Positions 1 through 8,149 are shown, counted from the first letter of the stretch. The stretch is DNA of 39,030 nucleotides from Propionibacteriaceae bacterium (GCA_009780915.1 WQZD01000025.1:1-39030), one strand, 5' to 3'. Notes: generated by a model from the letters alone, not told the origin. A program made the numbers and translations.

Positions 1-133
1 AAAGACCTCAACCTCAAAGACCTCAACCTCAAAGACCTCGACCTGACGACCATCATAACCACCCCCAACGTCGTGAACCCACCCACCCCCTACGTCGCGT
101 ACCCACCCCACTCCCCCACGTCGCGTACCCCCC
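1..133. repeat. Two adjacent short tandem repeat tracts at the window edge
   Basis: Positions 1-45 hold three copies of a 15-nt unit beginning aaagacctcaacctc; the third copy has two changes. From about 62 to 133 follow three imperfect ~24-nt units sharing the core acgtcgcgtaccc. The first tract would read as repeated Lys-Asp-Leu-Asn-Leu in frame 1 and could be the tail of a protein encoded upstream of the window, but that frame runs on into the second tract and stops only at 172-174, so this is not certain. The second tract looks non-coding. Confidence 0.75.
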
Positions 134-171
134 GCAGGAACATGATAGAAACTAGATTCACAAAGATGTCG

Positions 172-183
172 TAGACTGGTGTC
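172..183 (+). promoter_or_regulatory. Probable leaderless promoter (-10 box) of the LacI-family gene
   Basis: TAGACT at 172-177 lies six bases before the ATG at 184, which would put the transcription start on or beside the start codon. There is no Shine-Dalgarno sequence in front of this ATG. No convincing -35 box is visible. The same -10/six bases/start arrangement recurs at three other genes in this window. Confidence 0.5.
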
Positions 184-1239
184 ATGCCTGAGCCGCGTAA
201 ACGAGGCGCGAGGGGGCCGGCACCAACCAATGAGGCGAACCTCCGTGATGTCGCCGCCCTCGCCGGAGTGTCCCCCGCCACTGTCTCGCGCGTTCTCACC
301 GGAACGGCCGGGGTACGGGACGAGACCCGTGCCAAGGTACGTGAGGCCGCCGAGGAACTGGGGTACGTGGCCAACGGCTTGGCGCAGGCCATGCTCGGCC
401 GGGGGCGTCGCCCCTTGGCACTCGTCACCCCCGCCCTCCATGACGCGGCGTTCTCCGAGCTGGCGAGTGGCGCCGAAGAGGTGGCCACCCATAACGGCCA
501 CCTGTTCCTCATGGCGTTCACCCATGGTGACGTCGCCCGCGAGGAAGCCATCATCGCGACCCTGCGCGAGCAGCGTGCCGCCGGAGTCGTCTTGGTCCAC
601 GCCGGGGCGCCGGACAAGGAAGCCGACCAGCGAATCGCGGGATACCTTCATTCACTGGCCTCGGTCAACGCCACGCTGGTGCTGTGCGGACACCCGTACC
701 TCCCCTCTCTGCCCTCCGTGGCCACTGTCAACGTCGACCAGATCGGCGGGGCGCGCGCAGCGGTCATCCACTTGGGGGCCAAGGGCCATAGGCGGATCGC
801 ATTCCTGGGGCTGACCCACTCCTCCGCCGCCAATCAGCGCTTTCTCGGGTACTCGCTCGGGCTGCGTGACGCCGGGTTGACGATCGACTCCTCCTTGGTG
901 GTCGAGTGCCCCGACGAGACCGTCGAGGCCCATCTGGCCGCCCTCCTCCTGCTGAGGAAGCCCGATCCGCCCACGGCCATCGTCTGCTTCTCCGATATCG
1001 TCGCCGTCGGCGTGTACCGCGCCGCGCGAGACTTCCACGTGGACATCCCCGGCCAACTCGCCGTCGTCGGCTTCGACGACTCCCCCTTCGCCGCCGACCT
1101 GACCCCCGGTCTGACCTCGATCCACGCCCCCTTCTACGACATGGGCGCGCGCAGCGCCCGACTAGCGCTGAGGTTGACGGACGACGACACTCACGTCGAC
1201 CTGCCCACCGAGCTCGTGGCACGGGACTCCACCGGGTGA
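184..1239 (+). CDS. LacI/GalR-family transcriptional regulator
   Basis: This 351-residue protein has the two-part LacI/GalR design. The N-terminal helix-turn-helix covers about residues 20-40 and contains VSPATVSRVLTG, followed by the hinge region with ETRAKVREAAEELGY. The remainder is a periplasmic-binding-protein-like sugar-sensing domain, ending in a typical segment (VVGFDDSPFAADLTPGLTSI). Family members repress carbon-utilisation genes until an inducer binds. The N-terminus carries a short basic extension. No sugar gene lies beside it inside the window, so its target is unknown; the likely regulon is to the left or elsewhere. It appears to be transcribed without a leader. The gene converges on murE across a repeat-rich spacer. 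Confidence 0.9.
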   Translation: MPEPRKRGARGPAPTNEANLRDVAALAGVSPATVSRVLTGTAGVRDETRAKVREAAEELGYVANGLAQAMLGRGRRPLALVTPALHDAAFSELASGAEEVATHNGHLFLMAFTHGDVAREEAIIATLREQRAAGVVLVHAGAPDKEADQRIAGYLHSLASVNATLVLCGHPYLPSLPSVATVNVDQIGGARAAVIHLGAKGHRRIAFLGLTHSSAANQRFLGYSLGLRDAGLTIDSSLVVECPDETVEAHLAALLLLRKPDPPTAIVCFSDIVAVGVYRAARDFHVDIPGQLAVVGFDDSPFAADLTPGLTSIHAPFYDMGARSARLALRLTDDDTHVDLPTELVARDSTG

Positions 1240-1332
1240 GGGGCACCCCAACTCACGATTCACATGCATGATGTTTCTGCGTCGTGTCCCCGCGTCTCGT
1301 CCCCGCGTCTCGTCCCCGCGTCTCGTCCCCGC

Positions 1333-1383
1333 GGGGGCACGAATCGTCCATGTGAGCGCAAACAAACCACGATTCGCGCCCCC
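1333..1383. repeat. Intergenic palindromic repeat, copy 1
   Basis: Left arm GGGGGCACGAATCGT pairs with right arm ACGATTCGCGCCCCC around a ~21-nt A-rich loop that begins ccatgtgagcgc. Pairing can extend outward to CCGCGGGGG/CCCCCGCGG (1329-1387). It belongs to the same family as the copies at 1417, 7763, 7824, 7974 and 8035. Confidence 0.8.
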
Positions 1384-1416
1384 GCGGACCCAACACAGAC
1401 CCCCGCCATCCACCGA

Positions 1417-1467
1417 GGGGGCACGAACTGTCCATGTGAGCGCAACCAATCAGCTATTCACGCCCCC
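1417..1467. repeat. Intergenic palindromic repeat, copy 2
   Basis: Left arm GGGGGCACGAACTGT and right arm ATTCACGCCCCC flank the same loop start, ccatgtgagcgcaa, as in copy 1. The arms carry more mismatches than in copy 1, as expected of an older or degenerating copy. Confidence 0.7.
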
Positions 1468-1556
1468 GCGGGCCACAACGGACCCAGCACCACCCCGAAC
1501 CGCAGCACCACCCCGAACCGCAGCCCCGCCGTCAGTCTCGGGGACCGGCCCCGCCA

Positions 1557-3065
1557 TCAGTCTCGGGGACCAGCTCCGGCGAGGATCTCGCGGACGGTGT
1601 CGATGTCGGAGGGGACGGTCTCAGCCGCCACGCCTCGGTACTGCCAACGTTCCGCGCCCTTGCCCAGGATGAGGACCAGTCCGTCGTCGGGGGCCGACGC
1701 GACGGCGCGATGGATCGCCTCGACACGGTCGGGGACGATGTGCGCCGGCTTATGGCCGACGGCCAGGATGTGGGTGAGCACCACCTCGCAGATGTCGACC
1801 ACCGGGACCTCCCCAGGGTCCTCTTCGGTCAGGTAAATCTCGTCGGCATGAAGCCCGGCGAGCACCCCGAACTCCTGGCGGCGGTTGAACGCCTTCTCGC
1901 CCGGAGTGCCGAACACCATGGTGATGGGCGCCTGCGGGTAGTCCTGCTTCGCCCATGCCAGCAGCGTCTCGATCGACAACTTTTCATGAGCGTAGTCCAC
2001 GATGATGGTCGTCCCCCTGGGCAGGGAGAACACCTCCATACGTCCCACGACTTTCACCGCAGCCAAGCCCTCGCGCATGTGGTCGACGGGGATGCCGAGC
2101 AGGGTGGCCACGGCGATGGCCGCGAGCGCGTTCTCCACGTTGAAGGATCCGCGCAGGCCGATGCAGAATTCATGCTCCACGCCGTCGATCAGCGCGGTGA
2201 ACCGCTGAGCAGTCCCCACGGGGCGTACGTCGTACCCCTGGATGTCGGCCTCCACCGGCGCCTCCCCCCGCAGAGCGAAGGTCACCGTCTTCTCGCACTG
2301 GCGCGCCGCCGCCATGACCCGGTCGACGTCCCTCGTCCGCGCGTTCACGACGGCGTGCCGCGACTGGGAGAAGATCTGAAGTTTCGCGGTCAGGTAATCC
2401 TCGTAGTCAGGGTGCTCCTGCGGGGAGATGTGGTCCTCGGCGATATTGAGGAAGCACCCCACCTCGAAGGTCAGATTCGCCACACGGCGGTAGCGCAGCG
2501 CCTGGCTGGAGACTTCGACGCACATGTGCGTCAATCCGCTGGTCACGGCGTTGTGGAGGTGGCCGTACAGGTCGAGCGTCTCGGGGGTGGTACGGGTGGC
2601 CTCCTCGTCCACGACCCCGTCCTCGTACCTGATCGACGTGAGGATCCCCGGCCGGGGCCGTCCCGTCGCGGCGGCCCAGGCTGCCAGGATCGAATGGATG
2701 AACGAGGTGGTGGTCGATTTCCCCTTGGTGCTGGTCACGCCGATCATGGTCAGCGCGTCCCATTCGCAGTCATAGTACGTCGCGCCCGCCGTCGCGATGG
2801 CCTCGCGGATGTCGGTCACCTCGACGCAGGGCTGGTCGACCTCGGGGTACGCGCAGGCGCTCAGGTACGCCACGGCCCCACGGTCGATGGCCTGCCTCAG
2901 GTACGTCGGCGAGAAATGGACTCCCTTGCAGATGAACAGCGCCCCGGGTCGTACCTCACGGGAGTCGTACGTCACCTGCGTGATGATCGGGTCCGATCCG
3001 ACGGACGCGCGACGCACGAGCGGACCCAGCGCTGACACGTAATCACTGAGACGATGGTGAGTCAT
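1557..3065 (-). CDS. murE: MurE-type UDP-N-acetylmuramyl-tripeptide ligase
   Basis: This Mur-ligase-family enzyme (502 residues) would join a diamino acid to UDP-MurNAc-L-Ala-D-Glu in the cytoplasm for peptidoglycan synthesis. The N-terminal Mur ligase domain has TYDSREVRPGALFICKG; the central ATP-binding loop at about 109-119 is GVTSTKGKST, where most MurE proteins have GTNGKT. The C-terminal domain includes FGTPGEKAFNRR. At the position of the DNPR motif of meso-DAP enzymes it reads EDPG, so the substrate is probably not meso-DAP (inference). The ATG at 3065 was chosen over one nine codons upstream because a purine-rich stretch (gggaaggga) precedes it and the N-terminus then fits the family. 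It stands alone rather than in a cell-wall cluster. The last codons and stop are duplicated just downstream. Confidence 0.85.
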   Translation of the reverse strand: MTHHRLSDYVSALGPLVRRASVGSDPIITQVTYDSREVRPGALFICKGVHFSPTYLRQAIDRGAVAYLSACAYPEVDQPCVEVTDIREAIATAGATYYDCEWDALTMIGVTSTKGKSTTTSFIHSILAAWAAATGRPRPGILTSIRYEDGVVDEEATRTTPETLDLYGHLHNAVTSGLTHMCVEVSSQALRYRRVANLTFEVGCFLNIAEDHISPQEHPDYEDYLTAKLQIFSQSRHAVVNARTRDVDRVMAAARQCEKTVTFALRGEAPVEADIQGYDVRPVGTAQRFTALIDGVEHEFCIGLRGSFNVENALAAIAVATLLGIPVDHMREGLAAVKVVGRMEVFSLPRGTTIIVDYAHEKLSIETLLAWAKQDYPQAPITMVFGTPGEKAFNRRQEFGVLAGLHADEIYLTEEDPGEVPVVDICEVVLTHILAVGHKPAHIVPDRVEAIHRAVASAPDDGLVLILGKGAERWQYRGVAAETVPSDIDTVREILAGAGPRD

Positions 3066-3211
3066 GCCAGTCCCTTCCCTATCACGGATCACGAGCGTAC
3101 CAGACCCTGGAAGCAGACAGGCCCGCAGCGTGCCCTAGCCACCGGGACGCGGTCCTTGGCAACCCCTCCTGAAATGGACTAACGTGGCCTGCAACCGGGA
3201 AGGGGGCACGG

Positions 3212-4132
3212 ATGGGCTTCGCCGTCACGGCACAACAAGTGGCGCTCATGTTCGTGTTCATCCTCTTCGGCCTCGTCGGCGCGAAGAGGGGCTGGATCGG
3301 CCCGCAAGCCGTCACCGGCCTGACCAACATCCTCGTCTTCTTCGTCACGCCGGGCGTCATCATCCAAGCCTTCCACCGCCCCTTCACCCTCGACCGCCTC
3401 CACGACCTCGGGATCGTCGCCCTGATCGACTTCGTGGCCTTCCCCGTCATGATGGCCCTGGCCTGGGTCGTGTACGGGAAAGTCGTCGCCCCCGACCGGC
3501 GCCGGTCCCTGAGGTTCGGGCTGATCTACTCCAACGCCGGCTTCCTCGGCATCCCCTTGGCCCAGGCCCTGCTGGGCCCGGACGGGGTCTTCTTCGCCGT
3601 GATCTTCCTGGTGCCGTTCAACGTCTTCGCCTGGACCCAGGGCTGGTCCATGTTCACCTCCGAGCATGTCAGCATCGTCAAACAGTTGTTCTCCAACCCC
3701 GCGATCCCGGCGGTCCTGGTGGGGCTGGCCCTGTTCGCGTCCTCGCTGCCCCTGCCGGGGATCGTCGTCACGGGCCTGGGGTACCTCGCCGGAATGAACG
3801 CCCCGCTGTCCATGTTCGTCGTGGGCGCCAGTCTGGCGGCGGTCAGCCTGCGCACGGTGGTCGCCGACCCGTGGCTCTGGCTGGGCACGGCCATGCGCAA
3901 CCTGGCGATCCCCACCGTCGGGATCCTCGTCTTGTGGGCGGTCCCCCTGCCCCTGGTGGCCAAGCTGTCCATCCTCATCCCCCTGTCGTGCCCGGTCGCG
4001 ACGTACCTGGTCATGTTCTGCGTCAAACACGCGGTGGACGCCGATTTCTCGGCACGGCTGGTGAGCATGTCCACCCTGGCGTCGATCGTCACCCTGCCCG
4101 CCGCCGTGAGCCTGGGGTCAGCATTGTGGTGA
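3212..4132 (+). CDS. AEC-family (auxin efflux carrier-like) permease
   Basis: The 306-residue protein is almost wholly hydrophobic, with about ten predicted membrane spans arranged as two repeats of five around a central loop, as in the AEC/BASS-fold transporters. The start VALMFVFILFGLVGAKRGW and the segment SNAGFLGIPLAQALLG (Asn-Ala-Gly-Phe-Leu-Gly) are typical of bacterial AEC carriers. Characterised members export or exchange organic acids such as malate or malonate, or other small anions; the substrate here cannot be read from sequence. An AAGGGGG ribosome site lies about seven bases before the ATG. It is followed after 77 bases by the ABC exporter genes, which have their own promoter. 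Confidence 0.85.
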   Translation: MGFAVTAQQVALMFVFILFGLVGAKRGWIGPQAVTGLTNILVFFVTPGVIIQAFHRPFTLDRLHDLGIVALIDFVAFPVMMALAWVVYGKVVAPDRRRSLRFGLIYSNAGFLGIPLAQALLGPDGVFFAVIFLVPFNVFAWTQGWSMFTSEHVSIVKQLFSNPAIPAVLVGLALFASSLPLPGIVVTGLGYLAGMNAPLSMFVVGASLAAVSLRTVVADPWLWLGTAMRNLAIPTVGILVLWAVPLPLVAKLSILIPLSCPVATYLVMFCVKHAVDADFSARLVSMSTLASIVTLPAAVSLGSALW

Positions 4133-4197
4133 ATGGGCGCCCCTGGGCGCGAACTTCCTTGTCGAAGCCAATGGCGACGGGCTTTCTCCCTGCCCTA

Positions 4198-4209
4198 TAT
4201 ACTGACACC
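4198..4209 (+). promoter_or_regulatory. Probable leaderless promoter of the ABC exporter operon
   Basis: TATACT at 4198-4203 matches the -10 consensus closely and lies six bases before the ATG at 4210. No Shine-Dalgarno sequence precedes that ATG. The local sequence is clearly more A/T-rich than its surroundings. A -35 box is not obvious. Confidence 0.55.
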
Positions 4210-5130
4210 ATGACAACATCTGCTATGCAATCGCCCGTTGTCCATGTCGAGAATTTCCGGATGAATTTCGGAGCGACGCCTGTCATCAAAGATCTCAGTT
4301 TCGACGTGTATCCCGGCGAGACCTTCGGCTTCCTGGGCTCGAACGGATGCGGCAAGACCACGACGATCAGGGCCCTTCTCGGCATCTACATCCCCACAGC
4401 CGGGGTGCTCCACATCAATGGTCGGCCCTTCGAACCCTCGCAGTCCGGCGAGTTGGGGTACCTCCCCGAAGAGCGCGGGCTTTACAAGAAGGAGACCGTC
4501 CTCGACACGATGGTGTACTTCGGGCGCCTGAAGGGGATGTCCGCCGCCGACGCGCGTGCGTGGTCCTCGTCGTACCTGGACCGCGTGGGCCTGCCCACCA
4601 AAGCCAAGATCCGGCTCGACAAGCTCTCCGGCGGCGAGCAGCAGAAGGTCCAACTCGGGGTGACGATCATGAACAACCCCAAACTATTGATCCTCGACGA
4701 GCCGACCAAGGGGTTCGACCCGGTGAACAGCCGCCTCCTGATGAGCATCATCGAAGAGCGCAAGGCCGCGGGGGCGACCATCGTCATCATCACCCACCAG
4801 ATGGACGACGTCGAGAAGCTGTGCGATCGGATCATCCTGCTCAAGGACGGGGTCAAGCACGCGTACGGCACGGTGGAAGAGGTCCAGGAGCAGTTCGGGG
4901 GCACGACGGTCAAGATCGAGGCTGACATGCCCCTGCCGTCCTCCCCTTCCTACACCATCCTCACCGACGAGCACGGGCACTCCGAGATCGCGCTCTCACC
5001 GGGCACGGCGGCGTCCGCCGTCCTCGACGACCTCGTCCGCGCCGGGATCACCGTGTCGAGCTTCACCCCAGGCCGCCGGTCCCTGGAATCCATTTTCGTC
5101 GCCGTGTACGGCGCCAAGGAGGTCGACTGA
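4210..5130 (+). CDS. ABC transporter ATP-binding protein, NatA-like
   Basis: This 306-residue ATPase drives a two-gene ABC exporter. Walker A is GSNGCGKTT (about 43-51), the signature is LSGGEQQ (139-145), Walker B is LLILDEP (159-165) and the switch histidine is H196. The region usually holding the Q-loop reads YLPEERGLY, the variant seen in NatA/YhaQ-type exporters. After residue ~215 a C-terminal DUF4162-like domain ends in the typical LESIFVAVYG. NatA relatives pump Na+ or peptides or give antimicrobial resistance; the substrate is not known here. The ATG at 4210 was preferred to upstream in-frame starts because a good -10 box sits six bases before it and the domain begins immediately. 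Its stop overlaps the permease start by one base (TGATG), so the two are translationally coupled. Confidence 0.9.
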   Translation: MTTSAMQSPVVHVENFRMNFGATPVIKDLSFDVYPGETFGFLGSNGCGKTTTIRALLGIYIPTAGVLHINGRPFEPSQSGELGYLPEERGLYKKETVLDTMVYFGRLKGMSAADARAWSSSYLDRVGLPTKAKIRLDKLSGGEQQKVQLGVTIMNNPKLLILDEPTKGFDPVNSRLLMSIIEERKAAGATIVIITHQMDDVEKLCDRIILLKDGVKHAYGTVEEVQEQFGGTTVKIEADMPLPSSPSYTILTDEHGHSEIALSPGTAASAVLDDLVRAGITVSSFTPGRRSLESIFVAVYGAKEVD

Positions 5131-6350
5131 TGGCCAAGAGCAATATCGCCACTGTGGTGTCTTTCGAGGTCGTGCGCACGTTGCGCACTCGGGTCTTCTG
5201 GGTGGGATCCCTCCTCGGGCCCGTCTTCATGGCCGTGCTGATCGGGGTGTTAGCCGCCTCCAACTCGTCGGCCGCCGATTCGCTGGGCGCACAGACCCAG
5301 ACCTTCTCCTTCGAGTGGGTCGACGAGTCCGGCCTGGTGAACGCGGACATCGCCACGTCGATCGGCGGCACCCAGATCACCGACCCGGCACAGGGAGTCG
5401 CCGACGTGAAGGCGGGGAAGGTGCAGGCGTTCTTCCAGTACCCCAAGGACCCCACCACGTCGCCCATCCTCGTCTCCGCCCAGGACCTCGGGATCCTGGA
5501 CTCCCAGCAGTTCCCCGGTCTCGCGTCCGAGATCCTGCGCCAGTCGGCCGTCCAGGACGTGAACAATTCCACGCTGGTGTCGCTGGTGTCCGGCTCGATC
5601 CCGACCCAGCTGACCACGTACAAAGATGGGGTCGTGACCCCGGGGGTCTGGGGGATGATCCTGCCCCTCGTCCTGATCGCCGTCTTCTTCATCATCGTCG
5701 TCATGCAGGGCAACCGCATGCTGACCGCCCTGCTGGAGGAGAAGGAGAACCGCGTCACCGAGATGATCCTGACCACCATCAAACCCACGCAACTGTTGAC
5801 GGGCAAGGTGGCCGCTCTGGGAGTGATCGGCGTCGTCCAAGTCCTCGTCATCGTCGTGCCGACGATCATCGTGGGCCTCGTCCTCGACCGCGCGGGGATG
5901 ATGCCCACCATCGACCTCAGCAAACTCGTCTTCGAGCCCGTGCCCATGATCCTCGGCATCCTGATGCTGCTCGGTGGTTTCCTGCTCTTCACCTGCTCGC
6001 TGGTGGCGATCGGGGCCGCGATGCCGACTGTGCGCGACGCGCAGGGCATGTTCGCGACGGTGATCCTGCTGCTGATCGTCCCCATCTACCTGATCATGTG
6101 GATGCTGACCAACCCTGGCAATGTGATCGTGCAGGTCTTCACCTTCTTCCCGTGGACCGCCCCGATCACGGCGATGGCGCGCAACGCCCTGGGCATGCTG
6201 CCCTGGTGGCAGGGCGCCATCGTGGTCGTCGTCCTGTTCGCGGCCGCGTACCTCGTCTTCCTCGTCGCCGCACGGTTGTTCCAGTACGGCTCCGTGGAGT
6301 ACTCCAAGAAGATCGACGTACGCTCCGCCCTGCGCACTACCTCGAAGTGA
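5130..6350 (+). CDS. ABC-2 type permease, NatB-like
   Basis: This is the membrane partner of the preceding ATPase (406 residues). The pattern is that of NatB/ABC2_membrane_3 proteins: one membrane span near residues 24-45, a large extracytoplasmic domain to about 170, then about five or six spans. The sequence LLEEKENRVTEMILTTIKP, just after the second span, is the hallmark cytoplasmic coupling segment of this family. The start codon shares one base with the stop of the ATPase gene. The 3' end overlaps the convergent LLM oxidoreductase gene by 14 bases (6337-6350), so there is no room for a separate terminator. Substrate unknown. Confidence 0.9.
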   Translation: MAKSNIATVVSFEVVRTLRTRVFWVGSLLGPVFMAVLIGVLAASNSSAADSLGAQTQTFSFEWVDESGLVNADIATSIGGTQITDPAQGVADVKAGKVQAFFQYPKDPTTSPILVSAQDLGILDSQQFPGLASEILRQSAVQDVNNSTLVSLVSGSIPTQLTTYKDGVVTPGVWGMILPLVLIAVFFIIVVMQGNRMLTALLEEKENRVTEMILTTIKPTQLLTGKVAALGVIGVVQVLVIVVPTIIVGLVLDRAGMMPTIDLSKLVFEPVPMILGILMLLGGFLLFTCSLVAIGAAMPTVRDAQGMFATVILLLIVPIYLIMWMLTNPGNVIVQVFTFFPWTAPITAMARNALGMLPWWQGAIVVVVLFAAAYLVFLVAARLFQYGSVEYSKKIDVRSALRTTSK

Positions 6351-7443
6351 CGCCCGCCGCTGTCATCCTGGCGCGACGCTCGACCAGGTCGGCGTGGCTG
6401 GGAGGATCAGTGGGGACACCCGGCGCGCGCCGTGCGGCGAACTCCGTCCGCAGGGTGGGGACCACCTGCGATCCGAGGAGGTCCAGTTGCCCGAGGACGA
6501 CGTCGAGCGACATCCCGCCGTGGTCGATCCAGAACATCTGCCGCTGGTAGTCGCCGTACAGATCGCGATTGGCCAGGATCTTCTCGGTCACCTCCTGGGG
6601 AGACCCGACGATCACATGGGCGTCGGCCTCGGCCTGCTCCAGGCTCATGTCCGGGTCGAAGACCGGGCTGGCGTGGAAGTAGGGACGGAACAGGCGACGA
6701 GCGTCCTGGGAGGTCTCGGCCACGAAGACCAACTGGCCCACTCCCACGATGGCCTGATCGGCTCGGCCGTGACCGTTCCTCTCATAGGCGCTCCGGTAGT
6801 GGTCGATGACCGTCGCCACCTCGTGGGGACGCCCGAGCATGGTGGCGGCGAACAGGCCGTCGGCGTACGACGCCGCGTGCTCGGCCGCGGCGATGGTGCG
6901 GGCCGCGCCGTGCCATACGAAGGGGGGCACATCATCGAGAGGCCGCGGGTTGGCGGTGAAGCTCATCAGGGGGGCGCGGAACTGCCCGTCCCAGTCGACC
7001 TCCTTCTCTCGCCAGAGGAGCTGGAGCAAATGATAGTTCTCGTACGTGAGGTTCTGGGCCGCACGCGTGTCGTTCGTCGACCGCCCATAGGGGGGTACGG
7101 TGCCGCAGCGCCCCAACACGATGTCGACCCGTCCGGCTGCGACGTGTTGGACCGTGGAATAGTCCTCAGCCAGGCGCACAGGGTCGCTGGTGGTGACCAT
7201 GGTCACGGCGGTGGACAGTGCGATCGTCGAGGTCTGCGCCGCCACGGCGCCCAACAGGACTGGCGGAGACGACGAGAAGTACCCCGAGGTGTGATGCTCC
7301 CCGATGGCGAAAACGTCCAAGCCCGCCTCCTCGCAGGCCCGACCGATCCGCTGAGTCGCATCAATGCGCATCGCGTGACTCGGCATCACTCCACTGACCG
7401 GATCACGCGTGACATCAGCGACTGAAAAGACTCCAAACTGCAT
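6337..7443 (-). CDS. LLM-class flavin-dependent oxidoreductase
   Basis: The 368-residue protein belongs to the bacterial luciferase-like monooxygenase superfamily (TIM barrel, FMN or F420). The early barrel strand FAIGEHHTSGYFSSSPPVLL carries the EHH motif common in this group, followed by the usual TSTIALSTAVTMVTTSDPVR strand. A later segment, GRVDIVLGRCG, corresponds to the strand carrying the flavin-binding glycine motif. Members oxidise varied substrates using reduced flavin; the individual reaction cannot be predicted. A GGGGAGA element lies close to the ATG. The gene is the most downstream of a minus-strand series but is separated from the next by nearly 0.8 kb of repeats, so it probably has its own promoter, which I could not identify. 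Confidence 0.88.
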   Translation of the reverse strand: MQFGVFSVADVTRDPVSGVMPSHAMRIDATQRIGRACEEAGLDVFAIGEHHTSGYFSSSPPVLLGAVAAQTSTIALSTAVTMVTTSDPVRLAEDYSTVQHVAAGRVDIVLGRCGTVPPYGRSTNDTRAAQNLTYENYHLLQLLWREKEVDWDGQFRAPLMSFTANPRPLDDVPPFVWHGAARTIAAAEHAASYADGLFAATMLGRPHEVATVIDHYRSAYERNGHGRADQAIVGVGQLVFVAETSQDARRLFRPYFHASPVFDPDMSLEQAEADAHVIVGSPQEVTEKILANRDLYGDYQRQMFWIDHGGMSLDVVLGQLDLLGSQVVPTLRTEFAARRAPGVPTDPPSHADLVERRARMTAAGVTSR

Positions 7444-7582
7444 ATCTCCCCATCCCGACTGCCAACATTTAGTTCAACCATTGGTCCGAGCCCCGTATTC
7501 CCGGAATTCAACACATGTGGGCAATCTGTGAATTAATTCATAGTGGTGGAAAAATGTGCAGTGGCGGAAGTGTTCTTCGTTA

Positions 7583-7668
7583 GGGCATGCGAAGCGTGGG
7601 GGCGTGCGAAGCGTGGGGGCGTGCGAATCGTGGGGCGTGCGAATCGTGGGGCGTGCGAACCGTGGGGA
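7583..7668. repeat. Short tandem repeat, ~17-nt unit, about five copies
   Basis: Units follow GGGgCGTGCGAAnCGTGg with length varying between 16 and 18 nt. The unit shares its GCGAAnCGT core with the palindrome arms further along, so the tandem tract and the palindromes probably derive from one another. Confidence 0.75.
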
Positions 7669-7761
7669 TGCTTGTCGCGGTGGCACATGGGTCGCTCTCG
7701 CGGGGGCATGAACCGTGGGGATCCCCGGCCAGGGGGGCACGAACCGTGGGGATGCCAGCCA

Positions 7762-7938
7762 CGGGGGCGCGAACCGTGCATTTCAGCCTCCACATGAACA
7801 GTTCGTGCCCCCACGAAAATCCGGGGGGCGCGAATAGTCCATTTCAGTCCGAAAAACCACGGTTCGCGCCCCCAACGCCATGAGCGGACCATAAGACACG
7901 CGGCACGTCGATGAGCATCACCTCACCAGGAGGGGGAC
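7762..7938. repeat. Direct duplication, copy A (~177 bp)
   Basis: It matches 7973-8149 without insertions or deletions. It contains palindromes at 7763-7812 and 7824-7873 and a non-palindromic tail (gcggaccataagacac through cctcaccaggag). Confidence 0.85.
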
Positions 7939-7972
7939 GCGTCAGGGGACACGAACCGTGCAGATCCCGGCC

Positions 7973-8149
7973 GGGGGGCGCGAACCGTGCTTTTCAGCCC
8001 CCATACGAACAGTTCGTGCCCCCACGAAAATCCGGGGGGCGCGAATAGTGCATTTCAGTCCGAAAAACCACGGTTCGCGCCCCCAACGTCACGAGCGGAC
8101 CATAAGACACCCGGCACGTCGATGAGCATCACCTCACCAGGAGAAGGAC
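7973..8149. repeat. Direct duplication, copy B (~177 bp)
   Basis: Counterpart of 7762-7938, with palindromes at 7974-8023 and 8035-8084. Arms are of the type GGGGGCGCGAA/TTCGCGCCCCC and loops start with tgcttttcag or tgcatttcag. Differences from copy A are scattered base substitutions. Confidence 0.85.

Larger units (their letters stand above)
1240..1556. repeat. Repeat-filled spacer between convergent lacI-type gene and murE
   Basis: No gene is visible here. Contents in order: three 13-nt units gtctcgtccccgc (1294-1332); two ~51-nt imperfect palindromes with arms of the type GGGGGCACGAA/TTCGCGCCCCC (1333-1383 and 1417-1467); two exact 18-nt units agcaccaccccgaaccgc (1486-1521); and two 25-nt units (1523-1547, 1548-1572), the second of which is the last codons of murE. 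The palindromes may terminate transcription from both sides, but no T-run follows them. Confidence 0.8.

Noticed and set aside
1-174. Open frame 1 with repeated KDLNL, possibly the end of an upstream gene
   Set aside because: It continues through non-coding-looking C-rich repeats to a stop at 172-174 inside the lacI -10 box, and other frames are also open for part of it. No upstream sequence to judge by.
3184-4209. Extension of the NatA-like ATPase back to 3184
   Set aside because: It would be a shadow of the AEC permease gene in another frame; the ABC domain starts right after 4210.
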